From positions 73,357 through 90,858 of the forward strand of contig DJIF01000054.1 of assembly GCA_002433485.1 (NCBI GenBank): DNA of 17,502 nt. The letters run 5' to 3'. Numbering within the stretch: the stretch's first letter is position 1; each line of letters begins with the position of its first letter. This stretch comes from Deltaproteobacteria bacterium UBA6601. Its GTDB lineage: Bacteria; Myxococcota_A; UBA796; UBA9615. Shown one piece after another: positions 1 through 7,240 of the stretch. The position numbers were made by a program, and so were the translations under genes. The notes beneath the pieces are model-generated. The model ran no database searches, was not told the origin of the DNA, and saw only the letters and a list, made by a program, of their open reading frames with translations.

Positions 1-140
1 GCGAGCCCGTGGGCGGCTGCTGCGGGAGCACCAGCGATGGAGCTGCACAAGCAGGGCTGCTGCTCCCAGCCATGCTGCTGGGCTGGCGAAGGAGGAGGCT
101 GAGCTGGAAGAGTCAAAGCTCAGTCCCTGCGCGCCGGTGA
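1..140 (+). CDS. MYXO-CTERM sorting tail of an exported protein (5' end outside window)
   Basis: In the frame starting at base 3 an open frame runs in from the window edge to a TGA at 138-140. Its 45 residues read E-P-V-GGCCG, then a short polar stretch, then a hydrophobic segment (AGLLLPAMLLGW) followed at once by RRRR and a short basic tail. This Gly-Cys-Cys / transmembrane helix / Arg-cluster order is the architecture of the MYXO-CTERM C-terminal sorting signal, known from surface proteins of Myxococcota; the Cys is thought to be processed by a membrane protease and lipid-anchored. The body of the protein lies outside the window, so its function is unknown. The tail after the Arg cluster is about 13 residues longer than is typical. 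The stop overlaps the GTG start of the next gene (GTGA), suggesting an operon. Identification rests on motif recognition only. Confidence 0.72.
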   Translation, partial: EPVGGCCGSTSDGAAQAGLLLPAMLLGWRRRRLSWKSQSSVPARR

Positions 141-1921
141 GCAACACCAGATTCAGCTGCAGGCACCGCCAACTTTCGAAACTCCAACCAGAGCGCGCTC
201 GGGGCTACGCACTCGTGGCTATGAGCTGGATAGCAGCACTGCCCCTGCTCTCCTGCCAGGCGTCCCCTGAAGGCGCCCTTGTCGAGCACTGTAGCGACGG
301 AGCCGACAACGACGCCGATGGCCTCTATGACTGCGCTGAGGAGTTGTGCGCGAACCTGCCTGTCTGCGGGCCGGAATCCAGCCCTCAGCAACCGTTAGGT
401 CCGCTATTTGTCGAGGTAAGCGACGCGGCCGGACTGCGCCCAGATGGGCCACAACCGCAAGACCTGGGCGGAGGAGGAGCGGCGGTGGCCGACGTCAATG
501 GCGATGGCTGGCCCGACATCTACCTTTGCGGCCGGGTCGGGCCCCAAGGGGCGACCCCGAATCGGCTCTTCATCAACGACGGTAAGGGTAGCTTTGCCGA
601 CCAACTGGAGCTGTGGGGGCTGCCCAACGGCACCGACGCGAGCACTCCCGACGAAGCGATCCCACTGGCAGCTACCTTTGCCGACTACGACAACGACGGA
701 GACCCTGACCTGTTCCTGGCCAACGACGGCGCCAATCAGCTGTATCAAAACCAAGGGGAACGCTTCATCGAGGTCACCGCAGAAGCGGGCCTGGGAGGAC
801 ACAGCCTGCTCTCCTCTGGCATGGCGCTAGGCGACTACGACAGCGACGGCCTGCTGGACCTGTTGGTGATCGAGCACCAGGATTTGTCCCTATCGCCTAA
901 GGCCTCCTTCCAACAGCGGCCGGCAGATCGCCTGTACCGCAACCTCGGCGACGGGAGCTTCACCGAAGTCCAGCAGTTGCTACCAGAGCCCAACCCGCGT
1001 GGTGCGGGCTTCGCCGCCGCCTGGCTCGACGTCGACGATGATGGCGATCTCGATCTCTACGTTGCCAATGACTATGGCGCGCTGCTCCAAAGCAATCAGC
1101 TGTATCGCAACAACGGCTCGGCGGCGACCCATGAACAGTTCACCTCGATCTCCTCAAGCTGTGGCTGCTCGCTAGCTGCCTCCTCCATGGGGATCGCCAG
1201 CGGCGACTACAACCGGGATGGGAAGGTAGACCTCTACATCACCAACCTGATGCTGGATGGCGGCGAAGTGCTGCTGCAGGGCCAGGGGGATGGGAGCTTC
1301 GTTGACGCCACCCAGGGCACCGGTGCAATCGCTGGTATGGACGGCATTCGAGAGAGCAGCTGGGGCAGCGAGTTTGGCGACTTCGACAACGACGGCTGGC
1401 CGGATCTGGCAGTCGCCTTTGGCAGCTGGGAGGAGCAGCTTGCTCCGGCCGCTTCAGTGCTGATGAAAAATGTCGGGGGGCGGTTTGAAGAGGCCCAGGA
1501 CAGCGGCCTCGAAGACAGCATCCGCGAGAGCGAAGGACTGGTCCGGCTTGACTACGATAGAGATGGCTGCCTGGATCTACTGGTAGCCAATCTGGACGGT
1601 CCCCCTGACCTGTGGCGGAATCACTGCACTACGAGCCACAACTGGATTGGTCTCGACCTGCTCGGGCAGGAATCCAATGCCGATGGCGTGGGTGCCACCG
1701 TTTTGCTCACCGCCGGGTCTCGGACTTCCCGCATCGACGTCGGTGCAGGCTCAAGCTCAGTTCATTCCAGCAGCAGCAAATCGGTTCACTTCGGTCTAGG
1801 GTCCGCCGACAGTGCTGAGCTGATCGAGGTGCGCTGGCCCTCGGGGCGTCGCACTGAACTGCAAGACATGCCCGGCAATCAATACCACCGGGTTCTTGAG
1901 ATCGATGGGCTGGTGCCCTGA
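137..1921 (+). CDS. FG-GAP/VCBS-repeat lipoprotein with ASPIC/UnbV domain (CRTAC1-like)
   Basis: Predicted exported lipoprotein of 594 residues. The start is GTG at 137, overlapping the previous stop as GTGA. No Shine-Dalgarno is visible just upstream, so translation is probably coupled. The later ATG at 221 would leave no basic n-region before the lipobox LLSC (Cys40), so 137 is preferred. A Cys/Asp motif follows (C52 to C77, with DGADNDADG inside). Seven FG-GAP/VCBS-type Ca-binding loops then start near residues 119, 183, 233, 298, 357, 415 and 472 (DVNGDGWPD, DYDNDGDPD, DYDSDGLLD, DVDDDGDLD, DYNRDGKVD, DFDNDGWPD, DYDRDGCLD), consistent with one beta-propeller. The last ~90 residues match the ASPIC/UnbV domain (NADGVGA, then VRWPSGRRTEL). 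The family is common in extracellular proteins of myxobacteria and planctomycetes; the ligand is unknown. The frame is also open upstream to the window edge, but the signal peptide argues against a longer form. Confidence 0.88.
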   Translation: MSNTRFSCRHRQLSKLQPERARGYALVAMSWIAALPLLSCQASPEGALVEHCSDGADNDADGLYDCAEELCANLPVCGPESSPQQPLGPLFVEVSDAAGLRPDGPQPQDLGGGGAAVADVNGDGWPDIYLCGRVGPQGATPNRLFINDGKGSFADQLELWGLPNGTDASTPDEAIPLAATFADYDNDGDPDLFLANDGANQLYQNQGERFIEVTAEAGLGGHSLLSSGMALGDYDSDGLLDLLVIEHQDLSLSPKASFQQRPADRLYRNLGDGSFTEVQQLLPEPNPRGAGFAAAWLDVDDDGDLDLYVANDYGALLQSNQLYRNNGSAATHEQFTSISSSCGCSLAASSMGIASGDYNRDGKVDLYITNLMLDGGEVLLQGQGDGSFVDATQGTGAIAGMDGIRESSWGSEFGDFDNDGWPDLAVAFGSWEEQLAPAASVLMKNVGGRFEEAQDSGLEDSIRESEGLVRLDYDRDGCLDLLVANLDGPPDLWRNHCTTSHNWIGLDLLGQESNADGVGATVLLTAGSRTSRIDVGAGSSSVHSSSSKSVHFGLGSADSAELIEVRWPSGRRTELQDMPGNQYHRVLEIDGLVP

Positions 1922-1948
1922 GCCTTCCCCAGCTACAACCTCGCTACC

Positions 1949-3133
1949 ATGCCCCGCCGCACCCGCTTCAACTTACCGACCGCCCTGGGAACCGAAGAAC
2001 TGCTTGTTGCTGAGTTGGCAGAACTCGGTATTGAAGGGCGCAGCTCGGGCAAGGGCTCAGTGAGCTTCCTGGGTGACCTCTCGGACGGCTACCGAGCCTG
2101 CCTCTGGTCGCGTATCGCGAGTCGCGTTCTGATGGAACTGGGACACTTCCCGGTGAACAGCGCAGACGACCTGTATCGGGGCGTATCAAGAATCCGCTGG
2201 CGCGACCACCTCAGCTTCGATTCCTCGCTGGCAGTGTCGTTCACTGGTCGCTCCCCTGGAATCAACAACAGCCAGTTTGGCGCGCGCCGAACCAAAGACG
2301 CCATTGTCGACCAGCTCCGCACTGCAAAGGGCCAGCGGCCCAGCGTGAACCTCAAGGACCCTGATGTTCGTATCAACGTCCACCTGAGAGACGGAAAAGC
2401 GACGGTCTGTGTTGACCTCAGTGGCGATGCCCTACACCTCCGTGGGACTCGGATAAACGGTGGCAAAGCACCGCTCAAAGAGACCCTGGCTGCCGCTCTG
2501 CTCAGACTCGCAGGCTGGCCAGAGATCAGCCGCTCAGGCGGTATCCTGGTGGACCCGATGTGCGGTTCCGGGACCCTGCTCCTTGAGGCGGCCAGTTACG
2601 CCCTGGACACCGCCCCGGGTCTACAGCGAAACCGCTGGGGCTTCGACCGCTGGCGTGGCCACTCCGCGACCCTATGGGCGGACCTGCTCAAAGAAGCTGG
2701 CGCGAGAAGCGCGGCACAGAACCAAGCCTCACCGGTGCTGTTCGGATCGGACATAGACCGACGCCAGATCCAGGCCTGCCTGGACAATGCTGACCGCGCT
2801 GGCATGTCTCAGTTGGTGCGGATACAGCGCTGTGATTTGGCACTCCGCGATGCGCCCGCCAGCCCTATGCCAGGGCTGGTGATCACCAATCCGCCCTACG
2901 GTGCCAGAATGGGGGATCGGGAAGAGCTGGGGCCATTGTATCGGAGCCTTGGCGATACCCTACGCCAGCGCTTCCTCGGCTGGACCGCTTACATACTGGT
3001 AGAGAAAGGCCCGCTCATCGGCAAAATCGGCCTCAGGCCAGCTCGTCGTCACATCCTCTTCAACGGCCCCATCGAGTGCCGACTGCTGGAGATCCCCATC
3101 TCCCCCCAGCCAGTCCAGCGGCTCAAGGGCTGA
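1949..3133 (+). CDS. rlmL: THUMP-domain 23S rRNA guanine-N2 methyltransferase, RlmL-type
   Basis: SAM-dependent RNA methyltransferase of 394 residues, predicted to make an m2G in 23S rRNA (E. coli RlmL acts at G2445). The N-terminal ~45-160 fits the THUMP RNA-binding domain. The catalytic Rossmann domain follows, with SAM motif DPMCGSGT at 202-209 and the amino-methylating motif NPPY at 314-317 inside TNPPYGARMG. The segment APGLQRNRWGFDRW after motif I is characteristic of the UPF0020/RlmL family. The protein corresponds to the N-terminal half of gammaproteobacterial RlmKL, with no fused RlmK half. ATG at 1949 is the first start after the upstream stop, 27 bp away; no strong ribosome binding site is visible. 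The 3' end overlaps the convergent RCC1 lipoprotein gene by 11 bp. The exact target base is inferred; YpsC-like members are close relatives. Confidence 0.87.
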   Translation: MPRRTRFNLPTALGTEELLVAELAELGIEGRSSGKGSVSFLGDLSDGYRACLWSRIASRVLMELGHFPVNSADDLYRGVSRIRWRDHLSFDSSLAVSFTGRSPGINNSQFGARRTKDAIVDQLRTAKGQRPSVNLKDPDVRINVHLRDGKATVCVDLSGDALHLRGTRINGGKAPLKETLAAALLRLAGWPEISRSGGILVDPMCGSGTLLLEAASYALDTAPGLQRNRWGFDRWRGHSATLWADLLKEAGARSAAQNQASPVLFGSDIDRRQIQACLDNADRAGMSQLVRIQRCDLALRDAPASPMPGLVITNPPYGARMGDREELGPLYRSLGDTLRQRFLGWTAYILVEKGPLIGKIGLRPARRHILFNGPIECRLLEIPISPQPVQRLKG

Positions 3134-4859
3134 GCCCCACCGGACTGCACTGACCCCGGTCCTCACCGGACCCACAGCCCCAGCACTCCACCGTCACCAG
3201 ATTAGTGCGCCGGCCACAAGTGTGATTCCAACCCGCACTGACCTGTTCAAAAACTCCGCCTGCGACGCTGCTCTGACCAAAGCTATCATCCCCCCAACAG
3301 TGGGCGAAGCCGGTACCCCGCTCAACCCCACAGCTATGCTGCTGACCCGCGCTCAGTTGCTCAAATGCAAGTCCTCCGAGCGCATCAACACCGCTTTGTC
3401 CCTGGCCGAGGCTGTCGTCACCCCAGCAGCTCACTGCCCCGGCACCATCAAGGGCACAGGCGTGACCACCACCAGCGGCGATCTGAGTCCACCCGGTACC
3501 CGCAGGAGGCTGCACTCCAGTTGGCATATTCCAACAGACCAGACTGGTGTCTTCCATCCGAGCGCAGCTGAAATCTTCACCCGAAGCGACCTCTAGGGCA
3601 ATGCCTGAAGGCGGCTGCTCATTCCAGCTAAGCGCCGCGCCCCAGCACTCCAGCCTACCGTTCGAGCGTACCCCGCAGACATGACGCGTCCCCGCGCTGA
3701 CCTGAATAAAAGTGCCCAAGGGGATGCCACTGACCTGCTGGTCGTCATCATGCCCCCAACAATGCACGGAGGCAGTGTCGTACTTCAGGATGCAACCAAA
3801 GAACTCGCCGGCCACTACCTCACCAGCGCCATACTGAGGCTGCATACTGCCGGTCACCTGACCCGAATCCATCGCGCTGCTGTCATCCACCCCCCAGCAA
3901 GCAACCAGCCCATCCTGACGCACCGCACAGCCGTGATATCTGCCTGCCGCGACAAACTGGGTTCCGTCCACCACCACCTGCACCTCCGCACCCGCCTCTG
4001 GGCCGGTGGTAATGCCATCACTGGGCACCACGGTACAAAGCCAGCTGTCATAAGCAGCGGTTTCAACCCAGGGAACGACGTTCCCGGTGATGCCGCTGGC
4101 CTGCCAACTGACGCTTCCATCGGGCTGCAGCGTGCCCCGGCTCCAAACGTACTGATAGGTGAGGGGGTCGCCATCTTCATCAGAAGATGGCACCACAACC
4201 TGACACTCCAGATCATCTCTATCAGTTGGGTAACCGGGCAATATCGCAACCACTGGCTCGGTCGGCACGTAGTTATCAATGGTCACCGCGATGGTTCCGC
4301 TATCGCCGTCGTTAAGCCCGTCACTGGGAGTCACACTGCAAGCCCAAACTTCGCCCCGGGTAGTCAATTCAGAGTCGACCGTAAAGCCCTCGATGCCGGC
4401 ATCAACGCCGTCGACCGTCCAGGCAACCGAATATTCGATCTCATCACCATCTGCATCGTGGGAATTCACCACAATGGAGCAGGCCAGAGTGTCTGCGGTG
4501 GTAGGGCCAATCGGGTCGATCACCAACTCCGGGGCGGTAGGCGGAATGTTCTGGCGACACTCAGGAGCTTCCAGACAGCCATCATCCTCACAATCCAACA
4601 ACTGATCCCGGTCGTTATCGATCCCGTCGTCACAGGTCCCCGGCGCATCAGGCCCCTCGAGACATTCAAGGGCACCAACACAACCTTCATCATCACAGTC
4701 AAACAGGCCATTTTCGTCATTGTCGGCCAGATCTGAACACTCCCCGGGATCGTCGCCCTCGCTGGGGGGTGCCACATGAATCGTGTAGTCCCCACAGCCC
4801 AACAACCAGGCCGGCAAGGCCAGACAGATCAACATCAGGAACAACATACGCAGCGGCAC
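3123..4859 (-). CDS. RCC1-repeat lipoprotein with Cys/Asp motifs and Ig-like domains
   Basis: Predicted surface or periplasmic lipoprotein of 578 residues. Start is GTG at 4859, supported by GAGGAG six bases upstream; an internal ATG at 4847 is too far from it. The signal peptide ends in lipobox LLGC (Cys22). Two copies of the Cys/Asp motif follow (C41-C66 with DLADNDENG, C76-C101 with DGIDNDRDQ), resembling Ca-binding loops. Two ~95-residue Ig-like domains (about 105-300) each carry D-DGD, a W-C-V pattern and PSDG. The C-terminal ~270 residues contain seven RCC1-like blades, each with a Cys-x(10-12)-Cys-Trp pair (for example HGCAVRQDGLVACWG), as expected for a full seven-bladed propeller, perhaps with one disulfide per blade. 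Partner and role are unknown. The first Cys/Asp motif type is shared with the FG-GAP lipoprotein upstream. Ends overlap the rlmL-type gene by 11 bp tail to tail. Confidence 0.88.
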   Translation of the reverse strand: MPLRMLFLMLICLALPAWLLGCGDYTIHVAPPSEGDDPGECSDLADNDENGLFDCDDEGCVGALECLEGPDAPGTCDDGIDNDRDQLLDCEDDGCLEAPECRQNIPPTAPELVIDPIGPTTADTLACSIVVNSHDADGDEIEYSVAWTVDGVDAGIEGFTVDSELTTRGEVWACSVTPSDGLNDGDSGTIAVTIDNYVPTEPVVAILPGYPTDRDDLECQVVVPSSDEDGDPLTYQYVWSRGTLQPDGSVSWQASGITGNVVPWVETAAYDSWLCTVVPSDGITTGPEAGAEVQVVVDGTQFVAAGRYHGCAVRQDGLVACWGVDDSSAMDSGQVTGSMQPQYGAGEVVAGEFFGCILKYDTASVHCWGHDDDQQVSGIPLGTFIQVSAGTRHVCGVRSNGRLECWGAALSWNEQPPSGIALEVASGEDFSCARMEDTSLVCWNMPTGVQPPAGTGWTQIAAGGGHACALDGAGAVSCWGDDSLGQGQSGVDALGGLAFEQLSAGQQHSCGVERGTGFAHCWGDDSFGQSSVAGGVFEQVSAGWNHTCGRRTNLVTVECWGCGSGEDRGQCSPVGLSP

Positions 4860-4968
4860 AGCGAACTCCTCACCAGATGAGTCGGGGACAGGGCTATGGC
4901 ATGGACGTTAGCCGCTGACCATCACAGTGTCATTCCCATGGCACCAAGCGGCGTCAAGCCCAGACGGT

Positions 4969-5006
4969 TCTCTGACGCCTGATGGGCGGTCTCTGACGCC
5001 TGATGG
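4969..5006. repeat. 17-bp perfect direct repeat, 21-bp period
   Basis: The 17-mer TCTCTGACGCCTGATGG occurs at 4969-4985 and again at 4990-5006, with a 4-base spacer (start-to-start 21 bp, two helical turns). It lies between the divergent start codons, about 110 bp from the RCC1 lipoprotein start. The spacing would suit a regulator binding one face of the DNA, but it could equally be a simple tandem duplication. Confidence 0.75.
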
Positions 5007-5087
5007 TAGATGCCCAGCAGAAAGACCCTGATCACAATCCCGCCAATCAGCACACTGCTCACCCAAGCTTGATGTCGACCCGAGAAC

Positions 5088-5103
5088 TGGCACAGAGGCT
5101 GCA
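5088..5103 (+). promoter_or_regulatory. Candidate sigma-54 (RpoN) -24/-12 promoter for the PilZ-like gene
   Basis: TGGCAC (5088-5093), five bases, then CTGCA (5099-5103) matches the RpoN consensus TGGCAC-N5-TTGCW at all positions but one, with the required GG-N10-GC spacing. Transcription would start near 5114, giving a ~22-nt leader holding GGAGG (5127-5131) just before the ATG at 5136. No activator gene is visible in the window. Confidence 0.45.
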
Positions 5104-5135
5104 TTGATCTACTGGCGTACCGACTCGGAGGAAGC

Positions 5136-5774
5136 ATGGTCAGGAAACAAAGCTCAGCTGCAAAAAAGCTCAGTAGCACGAGGAATTCAGCAGCCAGGCG
5201 ATTAAAAGCAGCGCCTCTGAGCGAACTACGCCTGTCTCGCGCAGTCCTGAGCGGGCCCGATGGCCAACAATGCCGCTGCCGCCTTGAGCAGATCAACGAA
5301 CAAGGCGCTTACCTGCTGCGTTCGACCCGCCGCCCACCTTACAGCGCTCTGCAGCCGGGCGACCATGTGGCCCTTCACCTGCTGCCCGCCAATGGGCGCG
5401 GCAATCACAGCATCATTCTCGACGGCACAGTGATCCGCGTCGAGGAGCATGGCCCGGGCATCGCCGTCCGCTTCGGTCCTTCCCCACAGGACGTCGAAGG
5501 CCCTTACAACGACTTGAGCAGCGACGACTGGATGACCGAGATCCCTGAGGAATCGACCAGCCACCTGCTCAGCCTTGACCAGCGCTACGAAGCCATCGAC
5601 TTCGACTTCTTCGAGAGCGCGGGAAGCGCAGCGAACACCACCCCGCACCGCACCGGAATGAGCGCCATCATCACCCCAGCCAAGCTGTTGCGAGCTGCGG
5701 CAGTCGCCACGCTCCTGTCTGCGGCACTGGGGGGCACGGCACTGCTGGGGCTCTGGGCCGCATCCATATTCTGA
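5136..5774 (+). CDS. PilZ-like domain protein with C-terminal membrane anchor
   Basis: Protein of 212 residues. ATG at 5136 is preceded by GGAGG four bases upstream. After a basic N-terminus, residues ~28-115 have the pattern of a PilZ-like beta-barrel: a strand with LSRAVL, then LEQINEQGAYLL where PilZ has the D/N-x-S-x-x-G strand, then GDHVALHLL and GTVIRVEEHGPGIAVRFG. The c-di-GMP-binding RxxxR is not present and the second motif is degenerate, so it may not bind c-di-GMP. An acidic, low-complexity linker (about 120-180) leads to one hydrophobic segment at the very C-terminus (about 187-212), so the protein is probably tail-anchored with the barrel in the cytoplasm. A candidate sigma-54 promoter lies upstream. 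It converges on the kinase gene with a 21-bp gap. The PilZ assignment is by pattern and moderate only. Confidence 0.6.
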   Translation: MVRKQSSAAKKLSSTRNSAARRLKAAPLSELRLSRAVLSGPDGQQCRCRLEQINEQGAYLLRSTRRPPYSALQPGDHVALHLLPANGRGNHSIILDGTVIRVEEHGPGIAVRFGPSPQDVEGPYNDLSSDDWMTEIPEESTSHLLSLDQRYEAIDFDFFESAGSAANTTPHRTGMSAIITPAKLLRAAAVATLLSAALGGTALLGLWAASIF

Positions 5775-5795
5775 ACGGGACGAAAAGCCCGCTGC

Positions 5796-6443
5796 TCAGC
5801 GAACCGGATCGAAGCGAGTCACCGAGCGTAAGAAGCTATGGTCAAGATGTTCGCGTTGAATAACGGCGGCCATCTCCTCTGCGCTACGGAAGCGATCGTA
5901 GTCCACCCGAATCACCGGAATCATCTTTGAGATGTCCTGAATGAACTCTTCGTAGCCCTGGTAGAGAGCTTCCAGATAGGCAAGGCTAATCCCCGACTCA
6001 ACGTCGCGGCTGCGCTCACGGATGCGCTCCATGGAGCGCTCTGGCTTGACGTCCAGATAGACAATAAGGTTGGGACGGCACATGAAGTTACTCATGTGAT
6101 GAAAGAGACTCTGATAGGTGCGATAGTCCCGCTCGTCCATCAAATCGAGTTGCACCAACATCTGCGCGAAGATGGAGTCCTCATAGATGGTTCTGTCCTG
6201 TACCGCTGAGCGGCCGGCCCAGATGATCTCCTGGTGCTGCTGAAAGCGCCGGTTGAGCAGATAGATCTGAGTGGCAAAGGAATAGGTCGCTGTATCGCGG
6301 TAGAAGTCCTCTAGGTACTCATTGTCCTGCACCGGCTCATAGTAGACATCAATGCCAAGGTGCTCACCCAGAGCCTTAGCAAGGGTCGACTTCCCCGCTC
6401 CAATCATCCCGGCAATACCAATAAAGAGACGGTCAAAAGACAT
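5796..6443 (-). CDS. Deoxynucleoside kinase (dNK/dGK-dAK family)
   Basis: Salvage kinase that phosphorylates deoxynucleosides with ATP; 215 residues, normal for bacterial members of the family. The P-loop is GMIGAGKST (12-20), the likely catalytic Glu is E36 in YYEPV, the DR motif is DRTIYED (83-89), and an Arg-rich lid (RIRERSRD, about 140-147) follows YLDVKPERS. The open frame extends upstream to 6545, but AGGAG lies six bases before the ATG at 6443 and homology begins there, so the shorter start is chosen. Substrate preference (deoxyadenosine, deoxyguanosine or deoxycytidine) cannot be read from sequence alone. It has its own 171-bp upstream gap after the J-protein gene, with a sigma-54-like site, and is probably a separate unit. 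Confidence 0.9.
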   Translation of the reverse strand: MSFDRLFIGIAGMIGAGKSTLAKALGEHLGIDVYYEPVQDNEYLEDFYRDTATYSFATQIYLLNRRFQQHQEIIWAGRSAVQDRTIYEDSIFAQMLVQLDLMDERDYRTYQSLFHHMSNFMCRPNLIVYLDVKPERSMERIRERSRDVESGISLAYLEALYQGYEEFIQDISKMIPVIRVDYDRFRSAEEMAAVIQREHLDHSFLRSVTRFDPVR

Positions 6444-6566
6444 GATGCTCTCCTGAGCGAAGTCCCGCCCGTGCACCGTGCGGGGAGAGCGACTAAATAG
6501 CAGGTTCAAAGCGGAGAGACAGCCTCGATTCCCTGACAACAGCAACCTGAACGCTCAGTTCCTGCC

Positions 6567-6580
6567 GCAAGCAAGGTGCC
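6567..6580 (-). promoter_or_regulatory. Candidate sigma-54 -24/-12 promoter upstream of the kinase gene
   Basis: On the minus strand, GGCAC (6580-6576), five bases, then TTGC (6570-6567) fits the core of the RpoN consensus with correct GG-N10-GC spacing; the base before GG is C rather than T. Transcription would start near 6556, leaving a leader of about 110 nt before the ATG at 6443. The long leader and the chance of a random match make this weaker than the site at 5088. Confidence 0.3.
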
Positions 6581-6614
6581 GACCAGCAGCGACTAGTGGA
6601 GCCCGATCGCGGCC

Positions 6615-7211
6615 TCAGCGAATCTTGATCTTGTAGGGATTCTTCTCCCGTTCCTTCTTCTCGGCGAGCTTCTCCTTGGCCTCGGCGAGCTTTTCCTTAA
6701 GGACCGGGTTGGCCTTCTCATAATTGAGCGCGAACTGCAGGTTCATGACCACGCCATTCCAGTCCTTGTTCATGGTGGCGATCTCAGCCAACTCCCAGTA
6801 CTTGATCGCATTCTTGTCACTGACCACGCCACCGGCTGCGAGCACTTCCTTTTCGGCCTCAAGCTCTTCTTTACCGATTCCGCGGCGCCGACGAGAAGAC
6901 TTGCCTGCAGAGGCCACCGGGCCACGGAACCCCATCTTCTTGTCATACATCTTCTTCAGCTCAGCATCCTTGAGCACCTGATACGCCTCATTGAGCTTCT
7001 TAAAGATGGAGGTCACTGCCCGCTGAAACTTCGCGTCCCCGACCCCGAAGTAGTTGTCGGGATGGAACATCTTGCTCTGAGCAGCATAGGCCTTCTCTAC
7101 ATCCGGAATCGGTGCCCCGCCTTTAAGCCGAAGGAGCTGATAATTGTCGATCTCATCGAGCACAGCAGCGATGGCTTCCACCTCCACTCGTACTCTCAAG
7201 TCAAGCTCCAT
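6615..7211 (-). CDS. J-domain (DnaJ-like) co-chaperone with helical C-terminal part
   Basis: Protein of 198 residues predicted to stimulate the ATPase of the Hsp70 encoded just upstream. Residues about 22-93 form a J domain, with the essential HPD at 50-52 and the helix IV-like end KKMYDKKMG. A short basic linker (SSRRRRG) leads to a helical, TPR-like stretch (SDKNAIKYWELAEIA, then NGVVMNLQFALNYEKA) and a charged Lys/Glu coiled-coil end. There is no Gly/Phe region, zinc finger or type I/II substrate-binding beta domains, so it is a class III J-protein. ATG at 7211 has AGGGAG seven bases upstream. The gap to the Hsp70 stop is 29 bp, so the two are almost certainly co-transcribed. The specific client is unknown. 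Confidence 0.85.
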   Translation of the reverse strand: MELDLRVRVEVEAIAAVLDEIDNYQLLRLKGGAPIPDVEKAYAAQSKMFHPDNYFGVGDAKFQRAVTSIFKKLNEAYQVLKDAELKKMYDKKMGFRGPVASAGKSSRRRRGIGKEELEAEKEVLAAGGVVSDKNAIKYWELAEIATMNKDWNGVVMNLQFALNYEKANPVLKEKLAEAKEKLAEKKEREKNPYKIKIR

Positions 7212-7240
7212 GACCGCACTCCCTGCTCTGTGTGTATCGC

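Larger units (their letters stand above)
4860..5135. other. Divergent intergenic region with promoter signals and direct repeat
   Basis: 276 bp separate the divergent RCC1 lipoprotein (minus) and PilZ-like gene (plus). It holds a sigma-54-like site towards the PilZ-like gene, a 17-bp direct repeat, and Shine-Dalgarno sequences for both genes. No convincing sigma-70 promoter for the minus gene was found; the best match (ATGACA, 17 bp, TAACGT, near 4898-4930 on the minus strand) has a poor -10. A minus-strand open frame here encodes a hydrophobic stretch but lacks a ribosome binding site and was not called as a gene. Confidence 0.6.

Noticed and set aside
3681..4736. 351-residue open frame on the plus strand
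   Set aside because: It lies wholly antisense to the RCC1 lipoprotein, which has a signal peptide, recognisable domains and repeats. The antisense product has no recognisable motif and arises from GC-rich codon bias.
4922..5137. Small minus-strand frame with a hydrophobic stretch (WVSSVLIGGIVIRVFLLGIY)
   Set aside because: It could be a small membrane protein, but none of its start codons (ATG 5137, ATG 5104) has a ribosome binding site, it overlaps the divergent promoter region, and the direct repeat falls inside it. Not supported enough to call.
5775..5795. Possible bidirectional terminator between the PilZ-like and kinase genes
   Set aside because: CGGG and CCCG flank a loop with AAAA, but the stem is only four base pairs and there is no T-tract.
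6444..6545. 34-residue N-terminal extension of the kinase frame
   Set aside because: AGGAG lies six bases before the ATG at 6443, and the family N-terminus (FIGIAGMIGAGKST) begins just after it.
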